Positions 1 through 9,405 of a stretch of 22,444 nt of DNA are shown one piece after another. Position numbers and translations under genes: made by a program. Origin of the DNA: Chalciporus piperatus (Eukaryota > Basidiomycota > Agaricomycetes > Boletales > Boletaceae); contig JBBPTG010000344.1 of the NCBI GenBank assembly GCA_038093975.1, forward strand, positions 1-22,444, written 5' to 3'. Positions within the stretch are counted from its first letter, which is position 1. Every line of letters starts with the position of its first letter. The notes below the pieces were generated by a model. The model saw only the letters and a list, made by a program, of their open reading frames with translations. It was not told where the DNA came from and ran no database searches.

Positions 1-290
1 TTCGACTTGCTTCTCCATCACCACCGTCGTCTTCACCTTCTCTTCGAGATCGGCCGTCTCATCGATCGGCCTGGAATCGAGTAGCAGCGTGTTGTTAACT
101 TTCTTGGTCTATACGTCATCATAGTGTTATTGTACAGATATTGTTAGATCAGTCGCTGTATTGTACAAAAATAGTATTCACAACTCACCCCGCTTTCACC
201 GGCGGTCGCAGCACTGGAGCCTGCAACAGCCGCGGTCGCGTTTGTGGATTTCCCAGCTTTAGCGTTCGTGTTCTTTTTAGCTCGAGGCAT
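1..290 (-). CDS. Hypothetical protein, N-terminal part only (runs off left edge)
   Basis: Not recognised. Reading leftward from an ATG at 290, exon 1 (290-189) encodes 34 residues, beginning MPRAKKNTNAKAGKS and then rich in Ala, Thr, Gly and Ser. A good GTGAGT donor at 188 and a TAG acceptor at 110-109 define an 80-bp intron. Exon 2 (108-1) stays open to the window edge in phase 0 and reads TKKVNNTLLLDSRP followed by an acidic/basic stretch (IDETADLEEKVKTT). The basic, low-complexity start could be a nuclear or nucleolar protein, but that is a guess. An in-frame ATG lies upstream at 335; 290 was preferred because the extra residues are hydrophobic and look like translated leader. Most of the gene lies outside the window. 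Confidence 0.4.
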
Positions 291-409
291 CTTGATAGCG
301 ATGGAAGATGAGAAGACGCAAAAAGATGCGATCAAGATTGTGCGGTTTGCGATATCCCACGAAACACCTTCCTAATTTGGACACGGTATGCGATATTTCG
401 TCAGACATG

Positions 410-780
410 CCGAACCGCGCAATTCTGGAATTTCAGGAATTGCGCGGTTTGGGGGGCTGGCGTTATCGTCGAGAATTCTAGTACTACTTTGGTTACAACA
501 CTGTACTATACGGATTTTTACATTACAATCATGAGTACGTCGACGATTGTGTATAATAACCTCGAGGGGTACGAATCGCGCAATTTCGTGATTCGCGGAA
601 TTGCGCGGTTTGGGGGGTATGGCATTATCTTCGAGTATTTTAGTACTACTTTGGTTACAACACTGTACTATACGGATTTTTACATTACAATCATGAGTAC
701 GTCGACGGTTGTGTATAATAACCTCAAGGGGTACGAATCGCGCAATTTCGTGATTTGCGGAATTGCGCGATTCGGTGTTT
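410..780. repeat. Tandem repeat, ~162-bp unit, about 2.3 copies
   Basis: Units begin near 410, 571 and 733 (offsets 161 and 162). Each carries a CGCGCAATT...AATTGCGCG dyad followed by a GTACTACTTTGGTTACAAC block (481 and 643) and an AT-rich part. The copies differ by a few substitutions and one indel, so the duplication is fairly recent. A translated frame runs through two units but only because the repeat has no stop in that frame; it is not treated as a gene. Confidence 0.85.
413..449. repeat. Perfect 13-bp inverted repeat (CGCGCAATT dyad)
   Basis: AACCGCGCAATTC at 413-425 is repeated in exact reverse complement as GAATTGCGCGGTT at 437-449, with an 11-base spacer. Weaker versions of the same dyad recur near 575-610 and 737-770, at the corresponding place of each tandem unit. 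Confidence 0.85.
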
Positions 781-881
781 CTGGCGTTCGTGAGGTGTCA
801 TGACCCTGTTATGAACCTAACCCATTCGCAAAAAGGGCCTATAATGACTTGTACAGTAAGTGCTTTATTCGTTTCTGACTA

Positions 882-1420
882 CGCGTGCGCACTGTGGGCG
901 TCCTGGACGCCCGCCATGTGCACAGGCATCGACATCACGTGACAGTGGTGTCCGTTGCACGACGGGCGTCCAGGACGCCCGTCCTCGCTCTTCCTCCTAC
1001 AGTATATACATAGTGTACTTAGTATTCTAATGAACATTTCATTTGTCTTATCACTTGCCGTGCACGACTGGTACATGCACGGGCGTCCTGGACGCCCACC
1101 AGTGCGACGAGTGACCGCGGTCACGTGACCTTGATGTCAGCGCACACGATGGGCGTCCAGGACGCCCATTCTCGCTCCCATTGCTACAATATATACATAG
1201 TGTACATACTATTGCAATTAATACCTGTATTGTTACTCACTGCGTATGGCTGGTGTGTGCACGGGCTTCCTGGACGCCCGCCGTGCAACGAGTGTCCACA
1301 GTCACGTGATGTTGATGCCTGCGCACACCACGGGCGTCCAGGACGCCCGTCGTGCAACACGCAACTGTGATCACGTGCGCATCTGTATCAGCATGTGCGC
1401 GGGCATCCCAGAAGCCCATT
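882..1420. repeat. Satellite array: alternating 17-bp dyads and CACGTG sites, ~184-bp period
   Basis: Six near-perfect copies of the dyad GGGCGTCC(T/A)GGACGCCC lie at 896, 964, 1081, 1151, 1263 and 1332, with a decayed seventh at 1401. The centre base alternates T, A, T, A, T, A along the array. Start-to-start spacing alternates about 68-70 and 112-117 bp. A CACGTG palindrome follows the start of a dyad by 40-41 bp at 936, 1122, 1303 and 1372. A TATATACATAGTGTAC block follows the second dyad at about 1003 and 1190. Together these make roughly three tandem units of 181-187 bp. Open frames on both strands here are repeat artefacts. Confidence 0.9.
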
Positions 1421-1486
1421 CTCCGTGCAGTCTATTCAATATAGCTACCAACTGACTGTAGGGTGACAGGGGTTTGCCTTTTACGG

Positions 1487-1533
1487 AACCCTAATGTCCT
1501 AATTGGGACATTCTAGGGTTAGGTTTAGGGTTA
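1487..1533 (+). repeat. Telomere-like TTAGGG tract with hairpin
   Basis: TAGGGTTAGGTTTAGGGTTA occupies 1514-1533, close to the fungal telomere unit TTAGGG with one extra T. Just upstream, AACCCTA (1487-1493) and ATGTCC (1494-1499) pair with GGACAT (1506-1511) and TAGGGTT (1514-1520), so the tract forms one arm of a hairpin. With only about three units it is an interstitial tract at best. Confidence 0.6.
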
Positions 1534-1539
1534 CAATCC

Positions 1540-2068
1540 ACCCTAGGGATGGTCAAAAGCTACTCATAACAGTGGGGCCCTCCGGCTTACGTAAGTGTTC
1601 TAGACCCGGCCGTTTCCGGACAGCTCGGTGTCTATTAGTGTTATCGCGATAAGCAATAAGGTTTGACACGTCATGGGATTTGAAATATCTAATATTGGAT
1701 AAGGTACCCGTGTGTGGCTTCGGCCCCCGGGCTAAGTCGGCCGCCCTGTCTTGGCAGGAACGCTTTGTAATTTTTTACAGGAACCATTCCCACGTCATAC
1801 TGAAACAGGACCGCAGCAGGGGCAAACTGCGCCGCAGCAGAACTCTATGTGACGTGTCTCTCCCACTCCCTCGGAGCTACTAATTCGCCGTTTTATTCCC
1901 ACCAGCCACTCATTGTCTATTTAAGCTGTGAGTGTAACGGTTGTTCAATTTACCATCGGGTCTGATGAGTCATTATAACGAAACAGGACCAGGTTGAGAC
2001 AAGTAAGTCTCAACACTGTTACCCGGTGTTAACTCCTCTTCAGCGTTAAGTCCCTTTCGTGAGAAAGT
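1540..2068. mobile_element. No gene; possible LTR-retroelement remnant
   Basis: This stretch has no convincing reading frame. The end of it looks like a retroelement long terminal repeat: GC-rich upstream sequence, a TATTTAAG TATA-like box at about 1919, then a pyrimidine-mixed leader with a short repeated motif (GAGACAAG...AAGTCTCAAC, 1996-2013). It would end at or near the CCCTAACCCTAACC tract at 2071-2085. No paired LTR, primer-binding site or polymerase frame is visible in the window, so a solo LTR is the most that can be proposed. Confidence 0.25.
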
Positions 2069-2085
2069 CCCCCCTAACCCTAACC
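2069..2085 (-). repeat. Telomere-like CCCTAA tract
   Basis: Six C residues followed by TAACCCTAACC; on the minus strand this is GGTTAGGGTTAGGGGGG. It abuts the broken 3' end of the Dicer-like pseudogene and faces the TTAGGG tract at 1514-1533. It could be a remnant of telomere addition or the terminus of the LTR-like sequence. Confidence 0.5.
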
Positions 2086-4648
2086 TTGAACGTGTACCCC
2101 AACATATGCTCCACCCGAGACAACGCCATCTCGACGCACTTGGGCAAGGTATTCCATTCGAGTCCAGACCGAAAAGCTGGGCACACTGGACGCTGAGTTC
2201 AAACCATCCGTCGGGGTACGCAGACCGATGAGTGATTCGACAACATCTACCGATATCTTCGTGGACAGCTCCTCGATCTCCTTGCGAGTCTTTCTCCCGC
2301 CGAGTAAAGGCTCGTCATTGGCATCATCGACAGGGTTGTCATCACCGAGGGTGGATTCTTCAGGGGCTGGGAGGTATACTGGTTTGAATCGCTTGGGTGA
2401 GAACCATGTATGGATGATCCACCGAAAGAGAGATCGTCGAATAGCTTCCTTCGCAAGACGGGAGTTGGCGACAACGTAGTCTTTGCGTTCGGGTCAGGTA
2501 GCCCTCGTGCCACAAAGGATAAGTAGCCATGAGGTTTACGGCGACAATGAGTTTGAGAACGGCATCTCCAAGACTCTCGAGACGCTGGTAATTGCTGAGA
2601 TCTTCGGCCACAGGGGCAGTTACTGCAGTGGCGAGCAAGGAAGGTATTTGTGCGAGTGGAGCACGGGGGAAGAAGGTAGCTCGCAAGGACCTCACAATCA
2701 TAGTGGTTTCGAGGTGGCGAAGAATTGACGGGATAATCTGCGCATAATCACATTCCGAGGGGGAGAGGACTTCAAAGTAAGAGTACTTGGGTAGAAGGAG
2801 GAGAGGGTTCGAGTTCGCTTGAGGAACCGAAACCGGAAGGGGAAGCAAGAAGTTGGAGAGGTTCGACGACGAGGAGTGGGTATGTGAGCTGGACGTTTTC
2901 GAGTCGAGAGTACATCGGACGAGCGAGGATCTCGGATTCCTCCTCCTTCGGGAGCTTCTCATGATGCCAACCAATGAATCGGTAGGGCTTTCCATATGAT
3001 CGACCGTCGCGAACCCAGGTGAAGTCGGTATTGTAACCATGCTCGGAAGCGAAATCCTCTGCGTTCACACGAACGTCCGAATCAGCGTTTTCCGCCTTCA
3101 GTGCGCTCCAATTCCGTCTCGGCTCCCATGTAGAGGCATCTGGGTCCATACCGATGGTAAAGAGGTACGCGAAATCGAGGCGTGGCCATTCAAGTCGTGA
3201 GCCGTACAGACTCCATAATAGTCTCCGAGTGGTCTCCTGGAGGCTCTTCACGTCATCCGCGGACAAGCTTCTCGTGGTACCCGGAATGACCTTGACCTCC
3301 AGCCTACCCCTCAGCTGGTGATATAGAACAGGAAATTCACGCTCTTCAAGCGCAGGTATCATGATGCGCGTGAACAGTGTGAGCGGAGGAAGACCATCGA
3401 TAGCAATCTCAGTAGACCACCAAGTCTCCTCGTCGCTCGACGTCAACCACGGGATGGCTCGTCACGGAAGCAGTCCCGTCGCGCCTCTCGATCACCTCGT
3501 CTTCCAGATGAGGTTCGACGACGTTGGTCAAGGGTAACAAATGGTCATTGAGCAGTCCGACTTTGTAAAGCGCGAGATAAGCATTGAACGCGACGTGTTG
3601 GTATGCTGAGCACTTCGAGGGATATCTTCTCCCGACTGTATGGACGCGAAGCTCAGGTGGTAGGGCTTTGGGTAACGTCAAGGTACAGCCGAAAGGGCCT
3701 TGATATGCTGGGATGGACCGATTGGCAGTGTCAAGAGCGTGCCAGCTCTCCGGCATATCAGGAGGGTCGATATCATAGAGGGCGACATGATTTGCATGTC
3801 GGGAGTTGGGCAGGATGGAACAAAAATGATTCAAGTGAGAGAGTGAGAAGAGCCCTGAGAGAATGGCCATATAATACTTCAATGAACGATCGGGTTGAAG
3901 CAAGTGCGAGTACATACCCCGTCGACTCCACTTTGAACTCGCATGGCTCAAAAAGGTCGTCGACATCCGTGGGCTCATCGCGGTTTTGTCTAGGGCTGCG
4001 GATAACGCAGCCAAGGTTCATTTCCAGCACCCTATCGAGAAAGTATCAGAATCGCGGAACCCCAGACTGCGCGACTAATATCCACCTAAAGGCCACGGCG
4101 GCATTACCACCAAACATGGGACTGGCGGTGAGGCCAAGAACAATCGGTCTTTCTTCTCTCACAGGCCCATGGGTGGTAGCTCTGGTGGACTGTCCCAGGG
4201 GGAGGCTGAAATAGAAGTTGCGCCGCATGATGCAGTTCATGGGATGATCGTTGTTGGCATGGTGGGCTTCATCGAACACGAGGAGACCGATCTCACGACC
4301 GAGGCTGATGTACCCGTGACTGAGGGCATCGAGGAGGACCTGGGGTGGAGACTATGACACGGTTTTTCTGGAGTTCCACAGGTTGGGGTCTGTCCACTGC
4401 TTTGGCTCGCAATGAACCACGATACCTCCACGAACGTTGGTGCTTGTAAACAGTGATAGGCTAGCGAGAGAGCTCACCTTGCGTGGTTCGCGATCGCACT
4501 CAATCTTCATGCGAAGAACAGCAATATGAGTTTTCCCCGAGCCGGTAGTATCCTGCGCGATGATGATGTTCTCGGCCAAACTAGCGTCTAACATCTCCTG
4601 CTAATAGCTGCGAGTCGTCACCTCTGACTGGAGGGGTGCGTCGCTCAT
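2086..4648 (-). pseudogene. Dicer-like RNase III / helicase pseudogene
   Basis: Remains of a Dicer, the enzyme that cuts double-stranded RNA for silencing. In order: ATG at 4648; Walker A region [12 protein letters not shown] (about 4555); DEAHH box (about 4275) and LGLTASP motif (about 4105) of the DExD/H helicase; a Dicer-dimerisation fold ending LLNDHLLPL (about 3530); a platform/PAZ-like region with GLPPLTLFTR and RLLWSLYGSRLEWP; and RNase IIIa with the signature YQRLESLGDAVLKLIV (about 2570) and later DVVESLIG (about 2235). Breaks: TAG at 4601-4603 after codon 15; an extra Thr in Walker A; deletion of ~30 codons plus frameshift near 4413; frameshift near 4350; loss of the whole helicase C domain near 3915; one-base shifts near 3450, 2800 and 2488 and more below 2230. 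RNase IIIb and any dsRBD are absent: homology ends at the CCCTAA tract. Clearly nonfunctional; family identity is strong. Confidence 0.85.
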
Positions 4649-5483
4649 TGTAGAGGGTATGAAGTAGATGGTCTGATATGGTGGGTGAGGTGGATATGGG
4701 TAATTCGATGGAGGACAATCGGTGGTAGGGTAGGCGCTAAATTTCAGGTCAGCGCGCTCAGGCCTGGATCGTCGGACGGCTTTAAATACCTCGGGAAGTC
4801 CTGCGTATTTGGGTCAAGGGCTCCGATGCTGTGTGACCACAGCACCTGTGGCTCATACGTCAAGACCGTCTTCATCAGACTTAGGACCTACGTGATGTGT
4901 TACTCGCGCCAGGGGAAGGAGCCCAGAGACCAGCATAGACTCTCGGAGAGACTCGCTCTCTTGCTACTAACGGCCCGGGTTTGCATAGTTCGGATACAGC
5001 GCCAACATTTATATTGGGTCGTCTGTCTGCCTCGCTCAGCCTGTGAATTCCCTTGTCTTCGCGAGGTCGTTCGATGATCGTCGTTCTTCCCAAAGCCATC
5101 TTCTGGCGTGATCTATGGAAAGAAGTGACGTGCCTACATATGCCGCCGCCTAGTGTGGGAGCGGAAGCGAATGGGCGGTAAGCTCTCGGAGTCGAGTCAA
5201 AGGGAGAAAAGGTTGATCGGTCGGTGTCCGATAGAACAGTCGTTGGCTGATTGCATTCCAATTTCGAACACGAAATCTCGGCCGTTAGCGAATTCTTGAT
5301 GTCAATTACTTCCGGAGTCAACAGAAGAGGAAGGAAAAAATAGACATTTCTACATCTGAACCAGCGTAGGAATTGCCAACAATATAGTGCGAAGTATCAC
5401 GATGAACTAGAAGACGTGGATGTCAATAGAAATATAAGGAAAGCTGCAAAATAACACCAGACACGACAGAAGGAGGCGATGGA
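4649..5483. other. Gene-free spacer upstream of the Dicer-like pseudogene
   Basis: This holds the former Dicer-like promoter and the 3' flank of SF3B2, which is transcribed toward it. A minus-strand frame (5321-4881) and a plus-strand frame (4685-5077) are open, but neither resembles a known protein nor has convincing splice context. No repeat or RNA gene was seen. Confidence 0.5.
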
Positions 5484-7619
5484 TCAAAACTTGAATTCTT
5501 TGCCTTTCTTCGTCTCCCGTTCCTTGTCCATCTTCTGTTTCTTCTTCGCCATCTCCTTTGCGACCATATCCGAGAAGTCCTCCTTCGAACCTGCAACACC
5601 AGCTGACCCACGTGAATACTGGTCGTACTTCCGGCGAAGCTCATCTTCTGATAGCCCCTCCAGCTCGGAGGCGTCCAATGAGACATCAACCCCATTTGCT
5701 TTTCGCTGTAATACCGTACTCAGTCAGGAACAAAACTAGAGTGTGTATGAACGTACCTTTGTCCCTCTCTCGTCTCCCAAAACAGGTATAGGTGCTGCAG
5801 GCGCGCCAGAAACAGCGGCGACGTCGTATCCCCTCTCGCTTCCCATGAGTCCCCTGACAGACGTTTGCTTCTCCGGTACGACCTGGTACAACGACCGGGG
5901 ACCCGTATCTTCTTCCCTCTCTCTCGTAGGTGCAGTCTTCCGAAGTTCGAGGAAATCGGGCGTCTCAAGCCCCCCTGCAACAGTTGATACGACGGATGTG
6001 AGACCCGAGGGCGTTTCGAGACCTGACGGAGTCTGTAGACCGTCTGCAGCTGCAGCGGGTTCGGAAGCCTCTTCGGCTTCGGATTCCTCCTCCTCTTCCT
6101 CCTCTTCTTCTTCCTCCTCTTCTGGAAGTCGTATGGTGAGGCTGGAAATGCGTCAAAGGCAAGAAGAGTCGCGTACCTTCCTCGGGTTCCAATTCGCCCC
6201 ATGGGTTCTTGTCTATTGGTTGGCCCATCTAAAGGAAGTTCATTTCGTAAATAAGTAATAATCGTCCCAGAAATGTCGAAGAACATACGTTGACTTCGCT
6301 GACTTTGGGCAACACACCAAAAACGTCACCATAAAGCGGTCGATTGTACTCGTCGAGGGGAGGTTTCCCCCAACCACCCGGATGGAAGCCCCACTGAGCG
6401 CCCTCAGGTATTGGTGCATTCAAACCTGGTATGCGGAGCGTTGGGTAACTCGGTGGAGGACCAAACCGCTGCATGCTGATAAGCCACGGAGGAGGAGCGA
6501 GAGGGGGAATCGACAAGGCCTCTACGAGTTCAGGCGACAAATCGCCAGGTTTTTTCTCCTTTACCGATGTCTCGAACTCTTTGCCCTCGTAGTACCTGTC
6601 GGGGAACACGCGAGTCAACTGAATCCAGATTAAATGTGCGGCGTCACATACATTTCCCCGAAGCTCGTTACAACAGGCTTCGTTGCAAACTTGAAGAACG
6701 CGTCGTGGAGTTTCTGATAGTCGATATCCACCTTTCCCATCTTAGGCTGAACCCTTTCTCTTGTTTTGGCTTTGAGCGACATGTTCGCCTCCTTCTCCTT
6801 CACCGCATCCCTCATGGTGGCTATGCCAGTATCCGCAATATAGGCCGGCAATTGGAATGGTGGCTTCTCAATACCCCTCTTTCCCTGTAGGTAATCTCTT
6901 TTGGCGCTCCAGTGGGCGGGGATTGCCACAGTGTTCCTATAACATTTGAGATGTAAGAGTAACCGTGGGTCTGCGGCGGAAGGGTCTGTCCATTCGACTG
7001 CTTCTGGCTTTGGGACGAGTTGCTTGAGCTCGGCGATCGTAAGTCTGTTAAGTTTACGTTGTTTCTTTTTCGAGAGTGGCTTTTTGGGAGCATTTGAAGT
7101 GTCTGAGTCAGCGTCTGAAGCAATGCCGTCGTCGGCGGCGTAGAGGGCTTCGCCTTTGGAAAACTCTGAACTCTTGACCTGGAAATGGAAATGGAGAGCG
7201 AGATGTTTCCCTCGATATTCGACGTTTTAGTGCATACAAGGAGGGACGTACCTCTGAATGGCTGGTCGGGGCCTGGAATTTGGCAAAGATGTCGGAAAAG
7301 GCCTCAAAGGCCTCGTCTTTGACATCCAGCTGCGCAACGACGTACTCGACATTCTCATCAACAAAGTCCACCGTTCTCTCTCTTTTGAAGTTTACGTCGC
7401 CATTCGGTGTCGTTCCTGGTTCCTGTGCAAAGAGACCCGGTGTTGGCCATGATTAACGCACCAGGTTGAAAGGTATGTGATAAAGAGACGCACTGGTGAT
7501 AAAACGGCGGCGGCAGCCTTCTTCTGCTTTGCTTTCGCGCGACGTAGCTGGTTTTTGGATTTAATCGCCTTCGTGTTAGTAGCAGAGGTTGCAGTTATAC
7601 CGTTGGTTGCGGTGGGCAT
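5484..7619 (-). CDS. CUS1: Splicing factor 3b subunit 2 (SF3B2 / SAP145 / Cus1)
   Basis: U2 snRNP SF3b protein that helps anchor U2 at the intron branch site in the nucleus. Seven exons were read: 7619-7494, 7422-7252, 7178-6652, 6595-6289, 6228-6177, 6121-5757 and 5705-5484, with introns of 51-73 bp; all phases join to give 589 residues. A lysine-rich start (about residues 15-35) is followed by the DUF382 region (about 145-265; RNTVAIPAHWSAKRDYLQGK, GIEKPPFQLP) and the PSP proline-rich domain (about 300-355; PPPWLISMQRFGPPPSYP). Then come 15 consecutive glutamates split by intron 5, a region with TPSG/ETP repeats, and a highly charged Lys-rich C-terminus. Yeast Cus1 is shorter and human SF3B2 longer. 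An in-frame ATG at 7727 exists, but 7619 was chosen because the basic N-terminal motif then sits near the start. Head-to-head with the BuGZ gene. Confidence 0.93.
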
Positions 7620-7909
7620 AGTTTGTGATAACCCGTTCAGAGAAGAAGGTCCTTGTCGAGTGCAACGGTCGTACGAATGCGTTGAGAACGTGTGAGACGA
7701 TGGCGAGCGAGTTACCGACGTAGTCAAACTCGGAGCAAGGTCTACAGTTGTTTTGACAAGGTAATATTAGGTAACGGGAACGGGGGTTATGGAGGGGTCG
7801 AGAGAATCACGAGGCCGAGTCAACTTTCTCACGGTCACTGCCGCTTCCAAGTCTCCGAAAAGTTTCGTTCGCCTTTCAAGTTTCTTCCTTCACCGACGAC
7901 AGTCAAGAC
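7620..7909. promoter_or_regulatory. Shared divergent promoter of SF3B2 and BuGZ
   Basis: Only 290 bp separates the two start codons, so both transcripts must start within it or overlap. No canonical TATA box is evident; short GACGTAGTC and GTTACC motifs are present but cannot be assigned to a factor. A CAAGTTT/TTTCTTCC pyrimidine-rich stretch (7870-7890) precedes the BuGZ ATG, as is common near fungal start sites. Confidence 0.55.
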
Positions 7910-9405
7910 ATGGCAAAGAAAAAGAATAAGCAGGTGAGCATCTTGAAGGTGTCTGGGATGATACATTGACCCCTCGTTGTTACCACCAGATCATACGACC
8001 ATGGTGCTGGTACTGCGAACGAGAGTTCGAAGACGAGAAGGGTACGTTTCGACTTTTATGAATGCGAGGAATCCACCTGATTTTGTCGGCACGCAGTCCT
8101 CATGCAGCACCAGAAAGCCAAGCACTTCAAATGCAACATGTGTCCCCGTCGTTTGAACACCGCAGGAGGTCTCGCTGTCCATATCCAACAAGTGCACAAG
8201 CTTGAACCCGAGAAGTAAGCTTCCCGTTCTTCACGATCTGAACCCGATCTGACATTGTTCAGCCTCCCACGAATAGAGAATGCCCTTCCCGGCCGCGACG
8301 GTTACGAGGTCGAAATCTTTGGGATGGAGGGTATTCCTGCACCCGACGTCGCGGACTACAAACGTCGCAAGGAAATCGAGCTTGGTCTCGCAGCCGGTTC
8401 AATTTCTCAACCTCAACCCAAACGACCCAAAGTGGAAAACAGACTGTTGTCAGAGGAAGAATTACGCGCGCAACTTGAGGCGCACAAGGCGCTTATGGGT
8501 GGTAGTTCAAAGGACCCAACCACGGCACCTGCACCTAGTACATCCGAAACTGGTGCGGTTTATGGTGCACCGCCTCAAGCGTACGCAGCTCCCCCCGTTC
8601 CCATGATGCCGACCCCTCCAACAGGCATGTCGCCACCGCCTGGAATGGTCCCTCCTCACTTCATTCCTCCCGGAGGTGCACTACCTCCAGGGGCATTCCC
8701 AGGTGCGCCCCTTCCATCCTTCCCAGGCGCACTTGGTATGCCTGGTTTTCCACCTGGGTAAGTCCACATCTCCTCACAAGGTTCGTTTTAATCTTAGTTC
8801 GTTGATGCTGACGATCACTCCACCATTTTATTCCTAATGGCATGACTAGCCCACTACCTCCTGGATTTCCTATGCTACCTCCAGGAATGATGCCACCCCC
8901 CGGCATGTTCCCTCAAGGTACGCCCCCCTTCCCGCCAGGCATGTCACGGCCACCGCTTGGGCCTCCCCCTGCGTTCGTCCCGGCTGGCTCCGCTTCGCCT
9001 TTCCCTGATCCTGGCATTAATGGAGCTGGAACGCCAAGTAATGCTGCCCCGACGCCAGCACCTCTTGCAGTTTCTGCCCATAGCCAGCCACCGCCACTCG
9101 TGCTTCCCCACCCTTCATTGGAACAAAAGTATACGCCGTTCAAGAAGAAAACAGAACTCAAATACGAGGACCCTAATTTCTCTCCCGTGCGTTCCCCTTT
9201 CCGCCTTATTGGTCATTTGTCTCTCGTCGCGCAATACTCACCTTCGTCCTTGCAGGAAGAGAAACGCGCACATTCCATGCAGTATCATTTCGCCAAAGAG
9301 ACCACGAACACTCAACCAAACGTGTCGTCCTCGTCTGCCATTACTGGGCTTGCTCCAGAGGAAATGAGAGGCAAGAAACGCGCGAGAGCCGAAGATTTCC
9401 TCTAG
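7910..9405 (+). CDS. BuGZ / ZNF207-like Bub3-binding zinc-finger protein
   Basis: Nuclear C2H2 protein; in animals it binds and stabilises Bub3 at kinetochores, binds microtubules and associates with spliceosomes. Six exons: 7910-7933, 7990-8041, 8097-8214, 8263-8757, 8850-9186 and 9256-9405, giving 391 residues. It begins MAKKKNKQ and continues into RPWCWYC, the hallmark BuGZ start. Zinc finger 1 uses C14, C17, H30, H35 and finger 2 uses C38, C41, H54, H59; the linker [10 protein letters not shown] is characteristic. Next come [18 protein letters not shown] (family signature), a helical charged segment, and a long Pro/Gly/Met low-complexity region (about 165-290) like that which drives phase separation in BuGZ. 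After the last intron, EDPNFSPEEKRA...QY resembles the GLEBS Bub3-binding motif. The C-terminus [10 protein letters not shown] is a possible nuclear signal. Identification is strong; function is by homology. Confidence 0.93.

Noticed and set aside
489..803. 104-codon plus-strand frame with an internally repeated peptide
   Set aside because: It simply reads through two copies of the 162-bp tandem repeat (162 is a multiple of 3); no splice sites, no family resemblance.
896..1417. Possible CRISPR-like array of 17-bp palindromes
   Set aside because: The genome is eukaryotic, spacing alternates between ~69 and ~115 bp, and the spacers are themselves repeated, so this is a tandem satellite.
1680..1883. 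67-codon frame in the LTR-like stretch
   Set aside because: No resemblance to gag or pol; such frames are common in GC-rich LTRs.
2772..3040. An intron as the explanation of the frame change in the Dicer-like gene near 2800
   Set aside because: The only GT-AG pair that fits is about 16 bp, too short for a spliceosomal intron; a one-base indel explains it better.
3603..4214. 203-codon plus-strand frame
   Set aside because: Shadow on the opposite strand of the Dicer-like helicase and dimerisation regions.
4881..5321. 146-codon minus-strand frame upstream of the Dicer-like pseudogene
   Set aside because: No domain or splice partner recognised; composition like non-coding spacer.
5743..6258. 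171-codon plus-strand Ser-rich frame
   Set aside because: Antisense to the SF3B2 glutamate run and following exon; the serine tract is the complement of GAG/GAA codons.
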